From positions 310,001-374,000 of the forward strand of contig NZ_SNUS01000001.1 in NCBI RefSeq assembly GCF_012027635.1: DNA of 64,000 bases. Reading direction: 5' to 3'. Shown one piece after another: positions 9,130 through 17,620 of this stretch (positions are counted from its first letter, which is position 1; every line of letters begins with the position of its first letter). This DNA is from Thermococcus sp. 21S9. GTDB taxonomy: Archaea; Methanobacteriota_B; Thermococci; Thermococcales; Thermococcaceae. The translations under genes were made by a program, and so were the position numbers. The notes under the pieces were generated by a model. That model saw nothing but the letters and a program-made list of their open reading frames with translations. It was not told the DNA's origin and ran no database searches.

Positions 9130-10494
9130 ATGAAGATTCGAAAATTTGTAGACAGGGAGCGGGAACTCAAAACGCTCAACGAACTTTACGAGAAAACGGG
9201 CTTCACGCTCGTTCTCGTCACGGGGAGGAGAAGAATCGGGAAAAGTCGCCTCGTTCGCGAGTTCCTGAAGGACAAGGAGGCTATAGCGGTTCAGTTTGAG
9301 AAGAGGGTGTGGGAGTACAACCTCGCAAAGCTCAATCGGGCCATCGGGGAGCACTTTAACATCCCAGTCCCAAACTTCGCAACGTTCACAGACGCATTCC
9401 GCTTCATCGCGTCCCAAGCTGATGGCAGACTCATAGTATTCCTCGACGAGTTCTCCTACTTACTCCGCTACTCAGAGGTTGAGGCGGAGTTTCAGAGCAT
9501 CGTTGATGAAGTTCTTCCTGAAAGCGACGTCATGCTAATCCTCTCGGCTTCCTCAGTCGGACTGCTGAAGAGAAGCTTCTTCGACTACTCAAGTCCGCTC
9601 TACGGCAGGAGCGACGCGACGCTCAACCTTCAGCCCCTTCGTTTCAGGCACCTCTTCGAATGGTTTTCGGACCTGGCTCCAGAGGACGCGGTAGAGCTTT
9701 ACGCGGTGACCTCTGGTGTTCCGAGGTACCTTGAGCTCTTCAGCGGAAGGAACGTCGAGGAAGAGATAACGCGGAACTTCTTTGACCCGAACGCCTTCCT
9801 ATTCCGCGAGGCGAAGGAACTGCTTGAGGAGGAATTTCGAGAACCGGAGACGTACTACACGATACTCGAGGCCGTTGCGAGAGGGAAGACGCGCGTCAAT
9901 GAAATCGCCGGGTATTCGTTCATCGAGCCTAAGAACACGGCGCGCTACCTGCGGATTCTCGAAGACCTCGGGATTCTAAAGAGGGAACTGCCCGTCGGGA
10001 GGAAGGCGAAGAGGGGGATTTACCGTTTTAAAGACCTCTACTTCGCCTTCTGGTTCAGGTTTGTCGCACCGTACTTCGAGGAAATCGAGAGCGGTTTTCC
10101 TGACGGGGCCCTTGAAGATTTCAAGCGGGACTTCAACCGCTACCTCGGCTTTGCGTTTGAGGATATTGCCAAGCAGTTTTTAATCGAGCTGAACAGGATT
10201 GGACAGTTGCCGTTTAAGTTTACGAAAATCGGAAGGTGGTGGCACAGGGGCGAGGAAATCGATTTGGTTGCCTTGAACGAGCGGGAGAGGAAGGCCCTGT
10301 TTGTCGAGGTTAAATGGAAAGATTTGAGTGAACGGGAAGCGAGGGGAATCCTGAAGGACCTTGAGAGAAAAGCCAAGGTCGCGGGATTCGAAAGTTGGGA
10401 GGAGCTTTACGGCCTCATCGCGAGGGACGTTGAGGGAAAGGAGGAGCTGAGGGAGGAAGACTATCTCGTCTGGGACTTGGAGGACTTCCTCTGA
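9130..10494 (+). CDS. Archaeal ATPase with C-terminal DUF234/nuclease-like domain
   Basis: 454 aa. Walker A GRRRIGKS (33-40) and Walker B LIVFLDEFSYL lie in a STAND-like archaeal ATPase domain. A winged-helix stretch follows (about 240-300: RVNEIAGYSFIEPKNTARYLRILEDLGIL). The C-terminal DUF234 region contains EIDLVAL then LFVEVKWK, the spacing of a PD-(D/E)XK nuclease core. Such ATPases are common and often multi-copy in Thermococcales and their function is unknown. A T-rich TATA-like TTTTTATC at 9097-9104 predicts a nearly leaderless mRNA. Confidence 0.85.
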   Translation: MKIRKFVDRERELKTLNELYEKTGFTLVLVTGRRRIGKSRLVREFLKDKEAIAVQFEKRVWEYNLAKLNRAIGEHFNIPVPNFATFTDAFRFIASQADGRLIVFLDEFSYLLRYSEVEAEFQSIVDEVLPESDVMLILSASSVGLLKRSFFDYSSPLYGRSDATLNLQPLRFRHLFEWFSDLAPEDAVELYAVTSGVPRYLELFSGRNVEEEITRNFFDPNAFLFREAKELLEEEFREPETYYTILEAVARGKTRVNEIAGYSFIEPKNTARYLRILEDLGILKRELPVGRKAKRGIYRFKDLYFAFWFRFVAPYFEEIESGFPDGALEDFKRDFNRYLGFAFEDIAKQFLIELNRIGQLPFKFTKIGRWWHRGEEIDLVALNERERKALFVEVKWKDLSEREARGILKDLERKAKVAGFESWEELYGLIARDVEGKEELREEDYLVWDLEDFL

Positions 10495-10539
10495 GGGAAA
10501 GCCTTTTCTTTCCGATGCCGTAGTTCATTAGGTGGTGTG

Positions 10540-11510
10540 ATGCTCTTCAGGAAGAAGGAAGTGAAACAGAGCCTCAAAAGAGAAGAGGAATCAACGGTGC
10601 CGGAGAGCCTGAGAGATAAAGTGTTTGTCGTGGTTCACCAACATGGGAAAGGTTTGTACAGAATTCTTGCGAGGGCAACGCCAGAGGGTGATGAAGAAAT
10701 TGTGAGGAATATACTCGCACACAACAAAGCAATAGGGAAGCCAGATGCAACACAAAAGGCGGGATACAAAAAAGATACGCGTATGAAGCAACGCCAGAGG
10801 AAAAAATCATAGCCGTGCACTACCCACTTATCCACACACTCCTCGCGCTCGCAATGGCATACCATACCGGCGTGCACAACGTTCAATCGGCCAAAACCGT
10901 AGAAGAGGTAATGAACGCGTTATATTACAACAAAAGAGATTATGCGTACATAAAGGAAAACTACAAGAGACTTGCAAAAGCAATTGCGAAGCAAGCTCAC
11001 TATGACAATCTAACCACAGATCCGGAGAAAACTGCGAAGGTTATGGAAAAGGCATTCGAGAAGACGTTCAAAATCATAGATAAACTACTCCCAGAAGTGA
11101 ACGAAGAAAACCTCGAAGTACTCGGAAGGGCAATACACATGAACACAGACGACCCCTTTGTTGTTCTCCGGAATGCAGGCATTGATGTAGAGCCAGAACT
11201 TGAGGAGTTCAGGCAATTCCTGGCGGAGATAAGCGGGAAGAGGGTAGAGGAGAGGCCGAGGTTTAGAGGAGTGAATACCGCGGACCTCACCCTAGAGACC
11301 CATAAGCTCCTCGGGATTTTGAATGGCCTTAAGTTCGCGGACTACTCCGAGAAGGCCGTCGGAAGGGCCCTCAGAGAGCTCGACGCCAGGGTTGAAGAGC
11401 TTATGGGGAAGAAAAACCTTGAGCTCCTCGGTCTCTACCTCGGCTTCCAGAGGCTCCTCGAGAGGAGGGACTTCGAAAGGGCCGAGGAGTTCCTGCGGGA
11501 GCTCTCGTAG
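10540..11510 (+). pseudogene. Frameshifted AT-rich gene of unknown function (two ORFs, likely one gene)
   Basis: Two frames read as one protein. The first (ATG 10540, SD GGTGGTG) runs to a stop at 10812. The second is open through the same place and ends at 11510. Switching frames at the A6 run at 10768-10773 joins GYKK to RYAYEATPEEKIIAVHYPL, a natural sequence, giving about 323 aa. The shift needs one extra base (A7) or a -1 slip. The first two thirds are AT-rich with codons unlike the neighbours, and the last 260 bp look like host DNA. No family recognised. It is either a decayed acquired gene, a sequencing error or, less likely, programmed frameshifting. Confidence 0.65.
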
Positions 11511-11535
11511 GTCCAATTGTTGCACCGCGATTAGA

Positions 11536-12093
11536 CTAACCACGATACAACTTCTCCCGCATCTCAACGAGTCCCTCAACGAGCTCCCGGAAATGGGAGT
11601 AGAACTCGCTCTCGCGGAGCTTTTCGAGGGTTCCCCAGAACTCGTCGAGGTTCCTGAAGCCGGCCTTCTCGTACTCATAAGCTTGAATCAGCATCTCCAG
11701 CCTGTCGGCGAACTTCACGAGTCTCCCTTCTGTGCTCGTCTCCTCTTCATACTCGCGCCAGAGCCTGAAGTACTCCTTCGGCTTTGGCGATGAAAGCAGA
11801 AGCTCCATGACAGCTTTCTTCTCGGCCTTGCCCTTGTCGAGGTAGTACTGGGCCGTCTTCGGTATGTCAGTTATCCTCGCCTCTCCGACGTCGTGGAGGA
11901 GCGCTATCTTCAGGGCTTTCTCGACGTCGATTTCGACCCCTTTTGCCTTCAGCTCGTCCGCGAGGAAAAGCGTTATTAGTGCCACGCGATAGCTGTGCTC
12001 GGCCACGCTCTCCGGGTTTGGAACACCCCTGAGTAGCCAGCCCGTCCTCGGGAGCCTCTTGAGGTTGCCAAGTTCGATTAGGAGGTCGAGCAT
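11536..12093 (-). CDS. HD-domain phosphohydrolase, YfbR/HDDC2-like (5'-deoxynucleotidase family)
   Basis: 185 aa. HD metal ligands are visible: H33 (AEHS), H67-D68 (LLHDVGEA) and a distal D near residue 130 (KFADRLEM). The pattern HDVGEARITDIP is typical of YfbR/HDDC2 enzymes, which dephosphorylate deoxynucleoside monophosphates. Start ATG 12093 is preferred over GTG 12099 because the SD GGAGG lies 7 nt upstream. It is co-directional with the OB-fold gene just upstream (12096-12404). Confidence 0.82.
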   Translation of the reverse strand: MLDLLIELGNLKRLPRTGWLLRGVPNPESVAEHSYRVALITLFLADELKAKGVEIDVEKALKIALLHDVGEARITDIPKTAQYYLDKGKAEKKAVMELLLSSPKPKEYFRLWREYEEETSTEGRLVKFADRLEMLIQAYEYEKAGFRNLDEFWGTLEKLRESEFYSHFRELVEGLVEMREKLYRG

Positions 12094-12095
12094 GC

Positions 12096-12404
12096 TCACT
12101 CCTCCGTCGTGAAGAGGGCCCTCTCTGTCTCGATGGCGGTTGCGATGATTGCATCGCCGAGGAAGCGACCGTAGACCTTAACGGTGTCGCCCTTGCCTAT
12201 GCAGGGACTTCCCGCGAAGTCAACCCTTATCCCGTGGATTTTAAAGGTCGTCCTCCAGCTCGGCAGTTCCATCGGCAGGAACTCGATGACGGGCTTGTCC
12301 TCTATCTCGCCTTCGAGGACGACGTTTTTGCCTCTCAGCTTCCCGTTAAGGTCATCGGGCGTGACAACGTAGTAATAGTGATGACCGAGCTTGACGCGCC
12401 TCAT
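12096..12404 (-). CDS. OB-fold-like small protein, possible nucleic-acid binding
   Basis: 102 aa (MRRVKLGHHYYYV...ALFTTEE). Alternating beta strands with a KGDTVKVYGRFLGD segment near the C-terminus suggest an OB fold like those of small archaeal nucleic-acid binding proteins. The assignment is from pattern only. The start ATG 12404 has SD GGTGATT 4 nt upstream. Longer reading to 12752 is rejected because it would run antisense through the GTPase gene. It lies just upstream of the HD-domain gene in one operon and shares a 49-bp divergent promoter region with the GTPase. Confidence 0.65.
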   Translation of the reverse strand: MRRVKLGHHYYYVVTPDDLNGKLRGKNVVLEGEIEDKPVIEFLPMELPSWRTTFKIHGIRVDFAGSPCIGKGDTVKVYGRFLGDAIIATAIETERALFTTEE

Positions 12405-12453
12405 GCCAATCACCTTTAAATTCAACCGCTGAGTTGAATTAGGGGGTGAAGAG

Positions 12454-13011
12454 ATGATAAAGGTTGCGATAATCGGTGCCGAAAACGTCGGCAAATCAAC
12501 CCTCATGAACGCACTCGTGGGCGGAAAGGTGAGCGAGGTGGAGGATTTACCCGGAACGACGAAGGGGCTCGTGAGGAAGCGCTTTGGAAAGCTGAAGATA
12601 CCCAAGGGCATGAAGAACCCCTTCGGAGGAGCAGATGAGTTCGTGCTCATAGACACGGCAGGGCTCTTCGACCCGAGGCTCGAGCTCCGCGGGAAGGTTC
12701 TCAGCGAGGAGAAGTTCAAAGAGCTCATAGACGAGATAGTCTCGGCGGACATAATAATTCACATGGTCGACGCAACCGTCGGCCTGCACAGGGGAATGGA
12801 GAAGCTCCACCACATGCTCAAGATGCGCTACGACAAGCCGATAATCGTTGTCATCAACAAGATTGACCTCGTTCCGAGGGAGCGAGTGGAGGAGTTGAGA
12901 GAAATCATAAAGAAGAGGCTGGAGCAGGAGCCACTGGCGTTATCGCTGGTTACCTACGAGGGCTTCAACGAGCTCCTTGAAAGGATTGCCCACATGGCGA
13001 TGTACGTCTAA
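12454..13011 (+). CDS. Small GTP-binding protein (Era/Der-like)
   Basis: 185 aa, essentially a lone G domain. G1 GAENVGKS (8-15), G2-region Thr in GTTKG (34-38), G3 DTAG (67-70) and G4 NKID (135-138) are all intact. There is no KH or other RNA-binding tail as in Era. A ribosome-assembly or regulatory role is possible but not shown. SD GGGGGTGA precedes ATG 12454. It abuts the convergent YjbQ gene without a gap. Confidence 0.85.
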   Translation: MIKVAIIGAENVGKSTLMNALVGGKVSEVEDLPGTTKGLVRKRFGKLKIPKGMKNPFGGADEFVLIDTAGLFDPRLELRGKVLSEEKFKELIDEIVSADIIIHMVDATVGLHRGMEKLHHMLKMRYDKPIIVVINKIDLVPRERVEELREIIKKRLEQEPLALSLVTYEGFNELLERIAHMAMYV

Positions 13012-13434
13012 TCACTCCTCCGGCATCTCGGGGCAGGGGCATATCATAACGTAGACCTTCCTGTGCCTCGGCCCGTCGAGCTCGACGAAGAGAATCCTCT
13101 GCCAGGTTCCGAGGTGGAGCTCAGCCTGGTCTATGGGAACGACAACCTCGGGGTTGAGGAAGATGCTCGCCTTTATGTGCGCGTGCGCGTTCCTGTCAAT
13201 CCTGTCGTGGGCGTAGGAACCTTCCCTCGGCACGAGCTCGGCCATCTTGGCCTTGATGTCCTCGATTAAGCCCGGCTCGTACTCGTTTATGAAGAGGCCC
13301 GTCGTCGTGTGGTGGGTGAAGACAACCGCTACTCCGTGCTTCACCTTGGAGCGATAAACGAGCCTCTGAACTTCCTCGGTTATGTCAACAACCTGACAGC
13401 GCTCCTTCGTCTCGATACTTATCTCGTACAGCAT
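13012..13434 (-). CDS. YjbQ/UPF0047 family protein (secondary thiamine-phosphate synthase-like)
   Basis: 140 aa. The family signature is clear: FTHHTTTGLFINEYEPGL, the paired histidines HDRIDRNAHAHIKAS and GTWQRILFVELDGPRHRKVYV. Members form trimers with a metal site and have weak thiamine-phosphate synthase activity. The true role is unsettled. GTG 13443 belongs to the SD (GGGTGATTGTT), so ATG 13434 is chosen. The upstream gene ends 5 bp away. Confidence 0.9.
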   Translation of the reverse strand: MLYEISIETKERCQVVDITEEVQRLVYRSKVKHGVAVVFTHHTTTGLFINEYEPGLIEDIKAKMAELVPREGSYAHDRIDRNAHAHIKASIFLNPEVVVPIDQAELHLGTWQRILFVELDGPRHRKVYVMICPCPEMPEE

Positions 13435-13439
13435 AACAA

Positions 13440-13721
13440 TCACCCCAGCTCGGCGAGGAGTTTCCTCAGCAGGGATTGAACATCAAGGTTCTCGTTGAAT
13501 GCAACGGCCCTTAAAACCACCGCCGTCTCGTAGGCGTTGAGGAGCTCGAATTTACCGGCGCGAACCTCCGATTTTAAAAGGGAATAAACTTCCTCGATGG
13601 CGTCTTTGAAGAGGGCCTCGTTTGAGTAGAGGTCTTCCCTCGAAAGGAGGAGCGATACCAAATCCCTGAGGAAGTCAAGCCGGTTTTCCCGCCTTCCCAC
13701 CAGCGACCTGAGCCTTTCCAT
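13440..13721 (-). CDS. Small helical protein of unknown function
   Basis: 93 aa, almost all predicted helix (FLRDLVSLLLSRED, IEEVYSLLKSEVR, LRKLLAELG). It overlaps the 3' end of the helical-repeat gene by 47 bp and has an SD (GGGGTTGGAGA) inside that gene, so the two are translated from one mRNA. Not recognised. A partner of the repeat protein is plausible from context only. Confidence 0.65.
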   Translation of the reverse strand: MERLRSLVGRRENRLDFLRDLVSLLLSREDLYSNEALFKDAIEEVYSLLKSEVRAGKFELLNAYETAVVLRAVAFNENLDVQSLLRKLLAELG

Positions 13722-14976
13722 TCTCCAACCCCTTTAGCTCTTCGTGAAGGGCCTTTATGAGGATTTCTGACATAAGGAGTGAGGCAAAACGCCTATCCCT
13801 GACCTCAAGGGCCGTGTCTATCGCCCTCTCAACGTCACCGCGCTTGAGGTAGTGGTGGGCAACGTCGGCCATCACAACGGAGCGGAGCCTCGGACTCTGG
13901 AGGGCGAGGCCTATCCTCCTCGCAGACTCAACGTCGCCCGTGAGGATGTAAAAGCGCGCCACCTTCGCCCAGACCTCCTCGGAGCGGGCGAAGCGGGCTA
14001 TCGTGTTCACTATCTCCCTCTTTTCCGGCGTCGGCTCCTCAAGGATGCGGTTCATCAAGACCTTGCCAACCCTTGAGGATTCACCCTCGTTCAGGGCGCT
14101 CAGGAAATCCCCAATGGCAGAGGGGTTCTTGTCGAGGAGGTCGAGGGCAACGCGCTCAAAGAGGCTTTCATCGCCGAGCTTCCGGAGCAGGTGAACGGCA
14201 AGCTCTCCCCTGCCGGCGAGGGCGAGGGCCGTTGAAAGCTCAGCTATGAAGTTTTCACCGAACTTCTCGGATAGCTCCTCCGTGAGGGCGGTAAAGGAGT
14301 CAACGTACCGCTCTATGACGCCGAGCTCGCTCAACCTGAAGGCAAGCTCCTTGAAGGCCTGCCTGGCCCACTCGCGGGAACCCATCTCCCTGATGGCTGA
14401 AAAGGCCCCCTCGTAACTGCCAAGGGCAACGAGCGCCTTTGAGAGCTCAAGGAGTGCCTTCGAGCGATAGGGCTCGTCGGTGATGTACTCAAGGGCCAGC
14501 CGTATCTTCCTGAGCCTGTAGGCAGTCTTAATCGGGTTCACCTCAAGGGAGCGCGAGATTCCCCTGACGAGGGAAACGAGCGTTGACTGCCTGAGCTTAT
14601 CGTTGGATATATCGAGGGCGAAGGTTATCGCTTCCCCAACATCACCGAGGCTTAGGAGTGCCAGGGAGGCCGTTTTAAGGAGTTCGTCCCGCTGGGGAGG
14701 GCTTAAATCCCGGGACTCCGAGAAGACCCTTGCGAATACCTTCCGATATGCCTTAATCCTCGCCCTGCCCAGGGAGACACCGATTGAGAGCAGGGCCTTG
14801 AGCATTTTGAAGGGGTCCTCTATCGAAGTCAGCGACTCAAAGGCGCTGAGAAAGGCGCGCTTGTAGAGGGGATGGCCCTTTCTCGCGAGCTCCTCGCCTA
14901 TTCTTGCATAGGTGACGGCCTTGACGTAGGGGTCCGGAATCTCCCCCGCTGATTCGAGCACCTCGACGACGAGCAT
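13675..14976 (-). CDS. Alpha-helical repeat protein (HEAT/TPR-like), unknown function
   Basis: 433 aa. The whole protein is a run of about 35-residue helical hairpins with repeated patterns such as YVKAVTYARIGEELARKG, YRSKALLELSKALVALG and LRSVVMADVAHHYLKRGDVERA, as in TPR or HEAT scaffolds. No catalytic motif. GTG 14985 is part of the SD (GGTGGTT), so ATG 14976 is used. The downstream 93-aa gene overlaps it. Probably a protein-protein interaction scaffold. Function unknown. Confidence 0.75.
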   Translation of the reverse strand: MLVVEVLESAGEIPDPYVKAVTYARIGEELARKGHPLYKRAFLSAFESLTSIEDPFKMLKALLSIGVSLGRARIKAYRKVFARVFSESRDLSPPQRDELLKTASLALLSLGDVGEAITFALDISNDKLRQSTLVSLVRGISRSLEVNPIKTAYRLRKIRLALEYITDEPYRSKALLELSKALVALGSYEGAFSAIREMGSREWARQAFKELAFRLSELGVIERYVDSFTALTEELSEKFGENFIAELSTALALAGRGELAVHLLRKLGDESLFERVALDLLDKNPSAIGDFLSALNEGESSRVGKVLMNRILEEPTPEKREIVNTIARFARSEEVWAKVARFYILTGDVESARRIGLALQSPRLRSVVMADVAHHYLKRGDVERAIDTALEVRDRRFASLLMSEILIKALHEELKGLENGKAQVAGGKAGKPA

Positions 14977-15045
14977 TGCAACCACCGGCTCAGGCTTGTT
15001 TGACTTACTCGGAAGCTTTTTAAAAGCTTACCCAAAGCGCAATCC

Positions 15046-16146
15046 ATGTATGGAGTAATATTAGGCAAGAATCCAGAGCTGGGAAGGGCTGAGTTCTTCT
15101 CGTTCGCGAGACGTTTTGGTCTAAAGGTCAAACCTATTGAGGAAGGAGAAAACTGGATTGTTTTCGAGTCAAAACCTTCAATAGAGAGGCACTTCCGCTG
15201 GCTTGGAGGGTCGCTCAAGCTTGTGAGAATCGTTGGAGAAGGAGAGGAAGCGATAAAGGACCTCGAATACGCCAGGCTCTTCACTGTCAGCCTCTACGGA
15301 AAGAACGACTGGAGGCTCTGGAGAAAGCTGGGGAGCGCGATAAAGAGGGAGTTCAAGAGGGAAGGCCCTGCCAAGTTCTTCAAGCCCGCTAAAGTCTACT
15401 CCATGCCGGCCGAGCTGATTCTGAAGGGATTTCCCGATGTCAAGGACTTTGTCTTTCTCTTTCGCGACGACGGGAGCTTTTTGGTGGGCGAGACGATTAA
15501 AATCACCGACCCCTTTGAGCTGAAGAAGCTCGACGTCGAGAGACCCGTTCAGAGGCCAATCCTCTCGATTCCGCCGAGGCTGGCAAGGATAATGGTGAAC
15601 CTCACGGAGGTAAGGAAGGGCCTCTTCCTCGACCCCTTCTGCGGCATCGGAACGGTCCTTCAGGAGTTCGTCCTCCAGGGGTTGCCCGCTTACGGGAGCG
15701 ACAGAGACCCTGAAAGGGTGAGGGAAGCGAGGCGGAACATCGAGTGGCTCAGGCGAGAGTTCAGGCTCAAGAACTCGGCGAGGATAGAGGTCTGCGACGC
15801 GAGGAAGCTGAAGCGCTGTTTCCGCGAGCGTTTTGACGCGATAGTTACCGAGCCCTACCTCGGGAAGCCCTTAAAGAGGAACCCTGGCAGGGGCGAGGCG
15901 ATAAAGCTCGCCAACGAGCTGGACAGGCTCTACTTTTCGGTCTTCGAGAGCTTTAGCGATGTGCTCAAGAGGAACGGGAGGGTCGTCTTCGTCTTCCCCG
16001 CCTACAGGCTGAGGGACGGGAGCATCTACCGGAAGGAGAGGAGATGGTTAACCAAACTCGGCTTCGAGGTTCTGGGGAGGTACCTTGACTACGAGGAGAG
16101 GCACAGACTCGTCAGAGACATTCACGTAATAAGAAAAAGAGGTTAA
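15046..16146 (+). CDS. Putative RNA N2-guanine methyltransferase, Trm11/Trm-G10-like (COG1041)
   Basis: 366 aa. N-terminal part MYGVILGKNPELGRAEFF resembles the start of Trm-G10/Trm11 enzymes, then a Rossmann methyltransferase domain: RPILSIPPRLARIMVNLTEV, motif I DPFCGIGTV (about 198-206), acidic loop GSDRDP and motif IV TEPYLGKP (about 268-275). The usual motif IV is DPPYG, so the substitution to EPYLG is notable and may mean a different substrate. A TATA-like TTTTTAAAAG about 28 nt before the ATG suggests a leaderless mRNA. It is convergent with the MFS gene and overlaps it by 4 bp. Confidence 0.75.
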   Translation: MYGVILGKNPELGRAEFFSFARRFGLKVKPIEEGENWIVFESKPSIERHFRWLGGSLKLVRIVGEGEEAIKDLEYARLFTVSLYGKNDWRLWRKLGSAIKREFKREGPAKFFKPAKVYSMPAELILKGFPDVKDFVFLFRDDGSFLVGETIKITDPFELKKLDVERPVQRPILSIPPRLARIMVNLTEVRKGLFLDPFCGIGTVLQEFVLQGLPAYGSDRDPERVREARRNIEWLRREFRLKNSARIEVCDARKLKRCFRERFDAIVTEPYLGKPLKRNPGRGEAIKLANELDRLYFSVFESFSDVLKRNGRVVFVFPAYRLRDGSIYRKERRWLTKLGFEVLGRYLDYEERHRLVRDIHVIRKRG

Positions 16147-17336
16147 GAGAGCTCCTCGACGGGGAGCTTCATCCTGCTTGAGACTAGCAGGAGTACTATT
16201 CCGAGCAGGGCCATGCCGAGGTATATTATCATACCCGTCGTGACGCTGTGCACGAGGACGAACATGACGTTCGGAGCGACCGCGTTCGCTGAGTTCGAGA
16301 TGAGTCCCAGAGCAAAGCTGGCCTCGGGGTAGATTTCCTTGGGGTAAGCGGCTGGGGCTGTGGTCCAGAAGGCCGGACCCGTTCCCTGGACGATTCCGGT
16401 TATCGCTATTCCAAGGAGTGCCAGCGTGTAGTCGTTTGCGCTTATCGCCTTCCAGACGATGAAGATTCCAAGGAAGGTCACGGCGTAGGAGAGCGTCATG
16501 ACGCTGACGATGGCCTTGAAGAGACCGCGGTTGCTGGTGTTCTTAACCGAGAGGCGGTAGCCAAGGTAACCCATGATTATCGACCAGAGGCCCATCGAGA
16601 CCTCAAGGGTCATGACGAGGTTAGCCACCTGGGCGTCGCTGAACTTAACGTTGTGGAGCGTAAACGAACCGAGGGTGAAGATAATCCACAGGGCCGGGAA
16701 GAAGGTGAAACCGAAGACCCATGTGAAGGGCATCTTCCAGACGTTGGTCTTGGACGAGCGCTTCTCCTTGGGAATCTCAAAGTCCTCGATGAAGAGCCAC
16801 CAGATTGCAAGCATGACATACATTACAACTGCGGAAACTATAAACGCGACCTTTACAGCTTCCCAGCCCGAGTAAGCGCTTGAAGCCCACTTGGCCAGGT
16901 TTATGCCGTAGATTCCACCCCAGAAGATTCCAGAGAGGATTACACCCTTGGCGAATGGCCTCTCGGCCACGAAGAGTCTTCCAATCTGGTTGCTGAAGAC
17001 CGCTATGAGAGCGACGATGAAGCCCTGGAAGAAGCGGAGCGCAACGACCCCCCACCAGTTGGGCATGAATGGAATCAGGAACTGCGGAATCGCGGCGAAG
17101 CTGACGATTAAAGCCACGCTCCTCTTGAAAGAGCCCTTGAACAGACTTGTTCCGCCGAGGAGGAACGCAACGAAGAGACCGACAACGTAAGCGGTCTGCT
17201 GATAGCTCATCATTGCCTCCGTGATTCCATAGTGGGCCAAAACAGCACCCTTGAACTTCTCGAGCATGTGCATCGTTCCAAAACCTGAAGCAAGGAGAGC
17301 GGTGTTAATCAATACCGTTGACCACCTCTTGTCCAT
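16143..17336 (-). CDS. Major facilitator superfamily transporter
   Basis: 397 aa with about 12 hydrophobic helices. Starts MDKRWSTVLINTALLASGFG after SD GGTGGTTGCC. GTG 17345 is rejected as part of that SD. Substrate unknown. A charged stretch between helices 6 and 7 (EDFEIPKEKRSSK) marks the central cytoplasmic loop. The small GDT1-like gene ends 11 bp upstream of it on the same strand, so both may be co-transcribed with the aminotransferase. Confidence 0.85.
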   Translation of the reverse strand: MDKRWSTVLINTALLASGFGTMHMLEKFKGAVLAHYGITEAMMSYQQTAYVVGLFVAFLLGGTSLFKGSFKRSVALIVSFAAIPQFLIPFMPNWWGVVALRFFQGFIVALIAVFSNQIGRLFVAERPFAKGVILSGIFWGGIYGINLAKWASSAYSGWEAVKVAFIVSAVVMYVMLAIWWLFIEDFEIPKEKRSSKTNVWKMPFTWVFGFTFFPALWIIFTLGSFTLHNVKFSDAQVANLVMTLEVSMGLWSIIMGYLGYRLSVKNTSNRGLFKAIVSVMTLSYAVTFLGIFIVWKAISANDYTLALLGIAITGIVQGTGPAFWTTAPAAYPKEIYPEASFALGLISNSANAVAPNVMFVLVHSVTTGMIIYLGMALLGIVLLLVSSRMKLPVEELS

Positions 17337-17347
17337 GGCAACCACCC

Positions 17348-17611
17348 CTAAAGCTTTCCAAGCAACATCAGGACGCCGAAGACGATGAAGAGGACCCCGG
17401 CGCCCCTTTGTATAAGGTCCATCGGGAGAACGTCCCCGATGGCATCGCCCAGTAGGGCACCGATGAGATTAACGGCCGCGAGCCCGAGGATTGCACCGAT
17501 AAAAGCCGTTTTCCAGCCGTACTTCGAGGCGAAGGCTATAGTGGTCAGCTGTGTCTTGTCCCCGAGCTCGGCCAAAAAGATTGCAAGGAAGACGGTGAGG
17601 ATGTTCTCCAT
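17348..17611 (-). CDS. GDT1/TMEM165 (UPF0016) family cation transporter, half-length form
   Basis: 87 aa with a single copy of the family motif ELGDKTQLT (about 15-23) and three hydrophobic helices. Most relatives carry two inverted copies (about 190 aa) and transport Mn2+ or Ca2+. A one-copy protein would have to work as a dimer or oligomer. TTG 17614 is inside the SD spacing, so ATG 17611 is used. It ends 11 bp before the MFS start. Confidence 0.85.
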   Translation of the reverse strand: MENILTVFLAIFLAELGDKTQLTTIAFASKYGWKTAFIGAILGLAAVNLIGALLGDAIGDVLPMDLIQRGAGVLFIVFGVLMLLGKL

Positions 17612-17620
17612 CAAACCACC

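Noticed and set aside
10750-10820. Programmed -1 frameshifting as the main explanation for the broken gene
   Set aside because: The run is preceded by C, not A, so the classic slippery heptamer is missing and no clear downstream stem-loop was seen. A lost base is simpler.
12405-12752. N-terminal extension of the OB-fold frame
   Set aside because: It lies antisense to the conserved GTPase gene and has low-complexity Ser/Phe-rich sequence. The SD supports ATG 12404.
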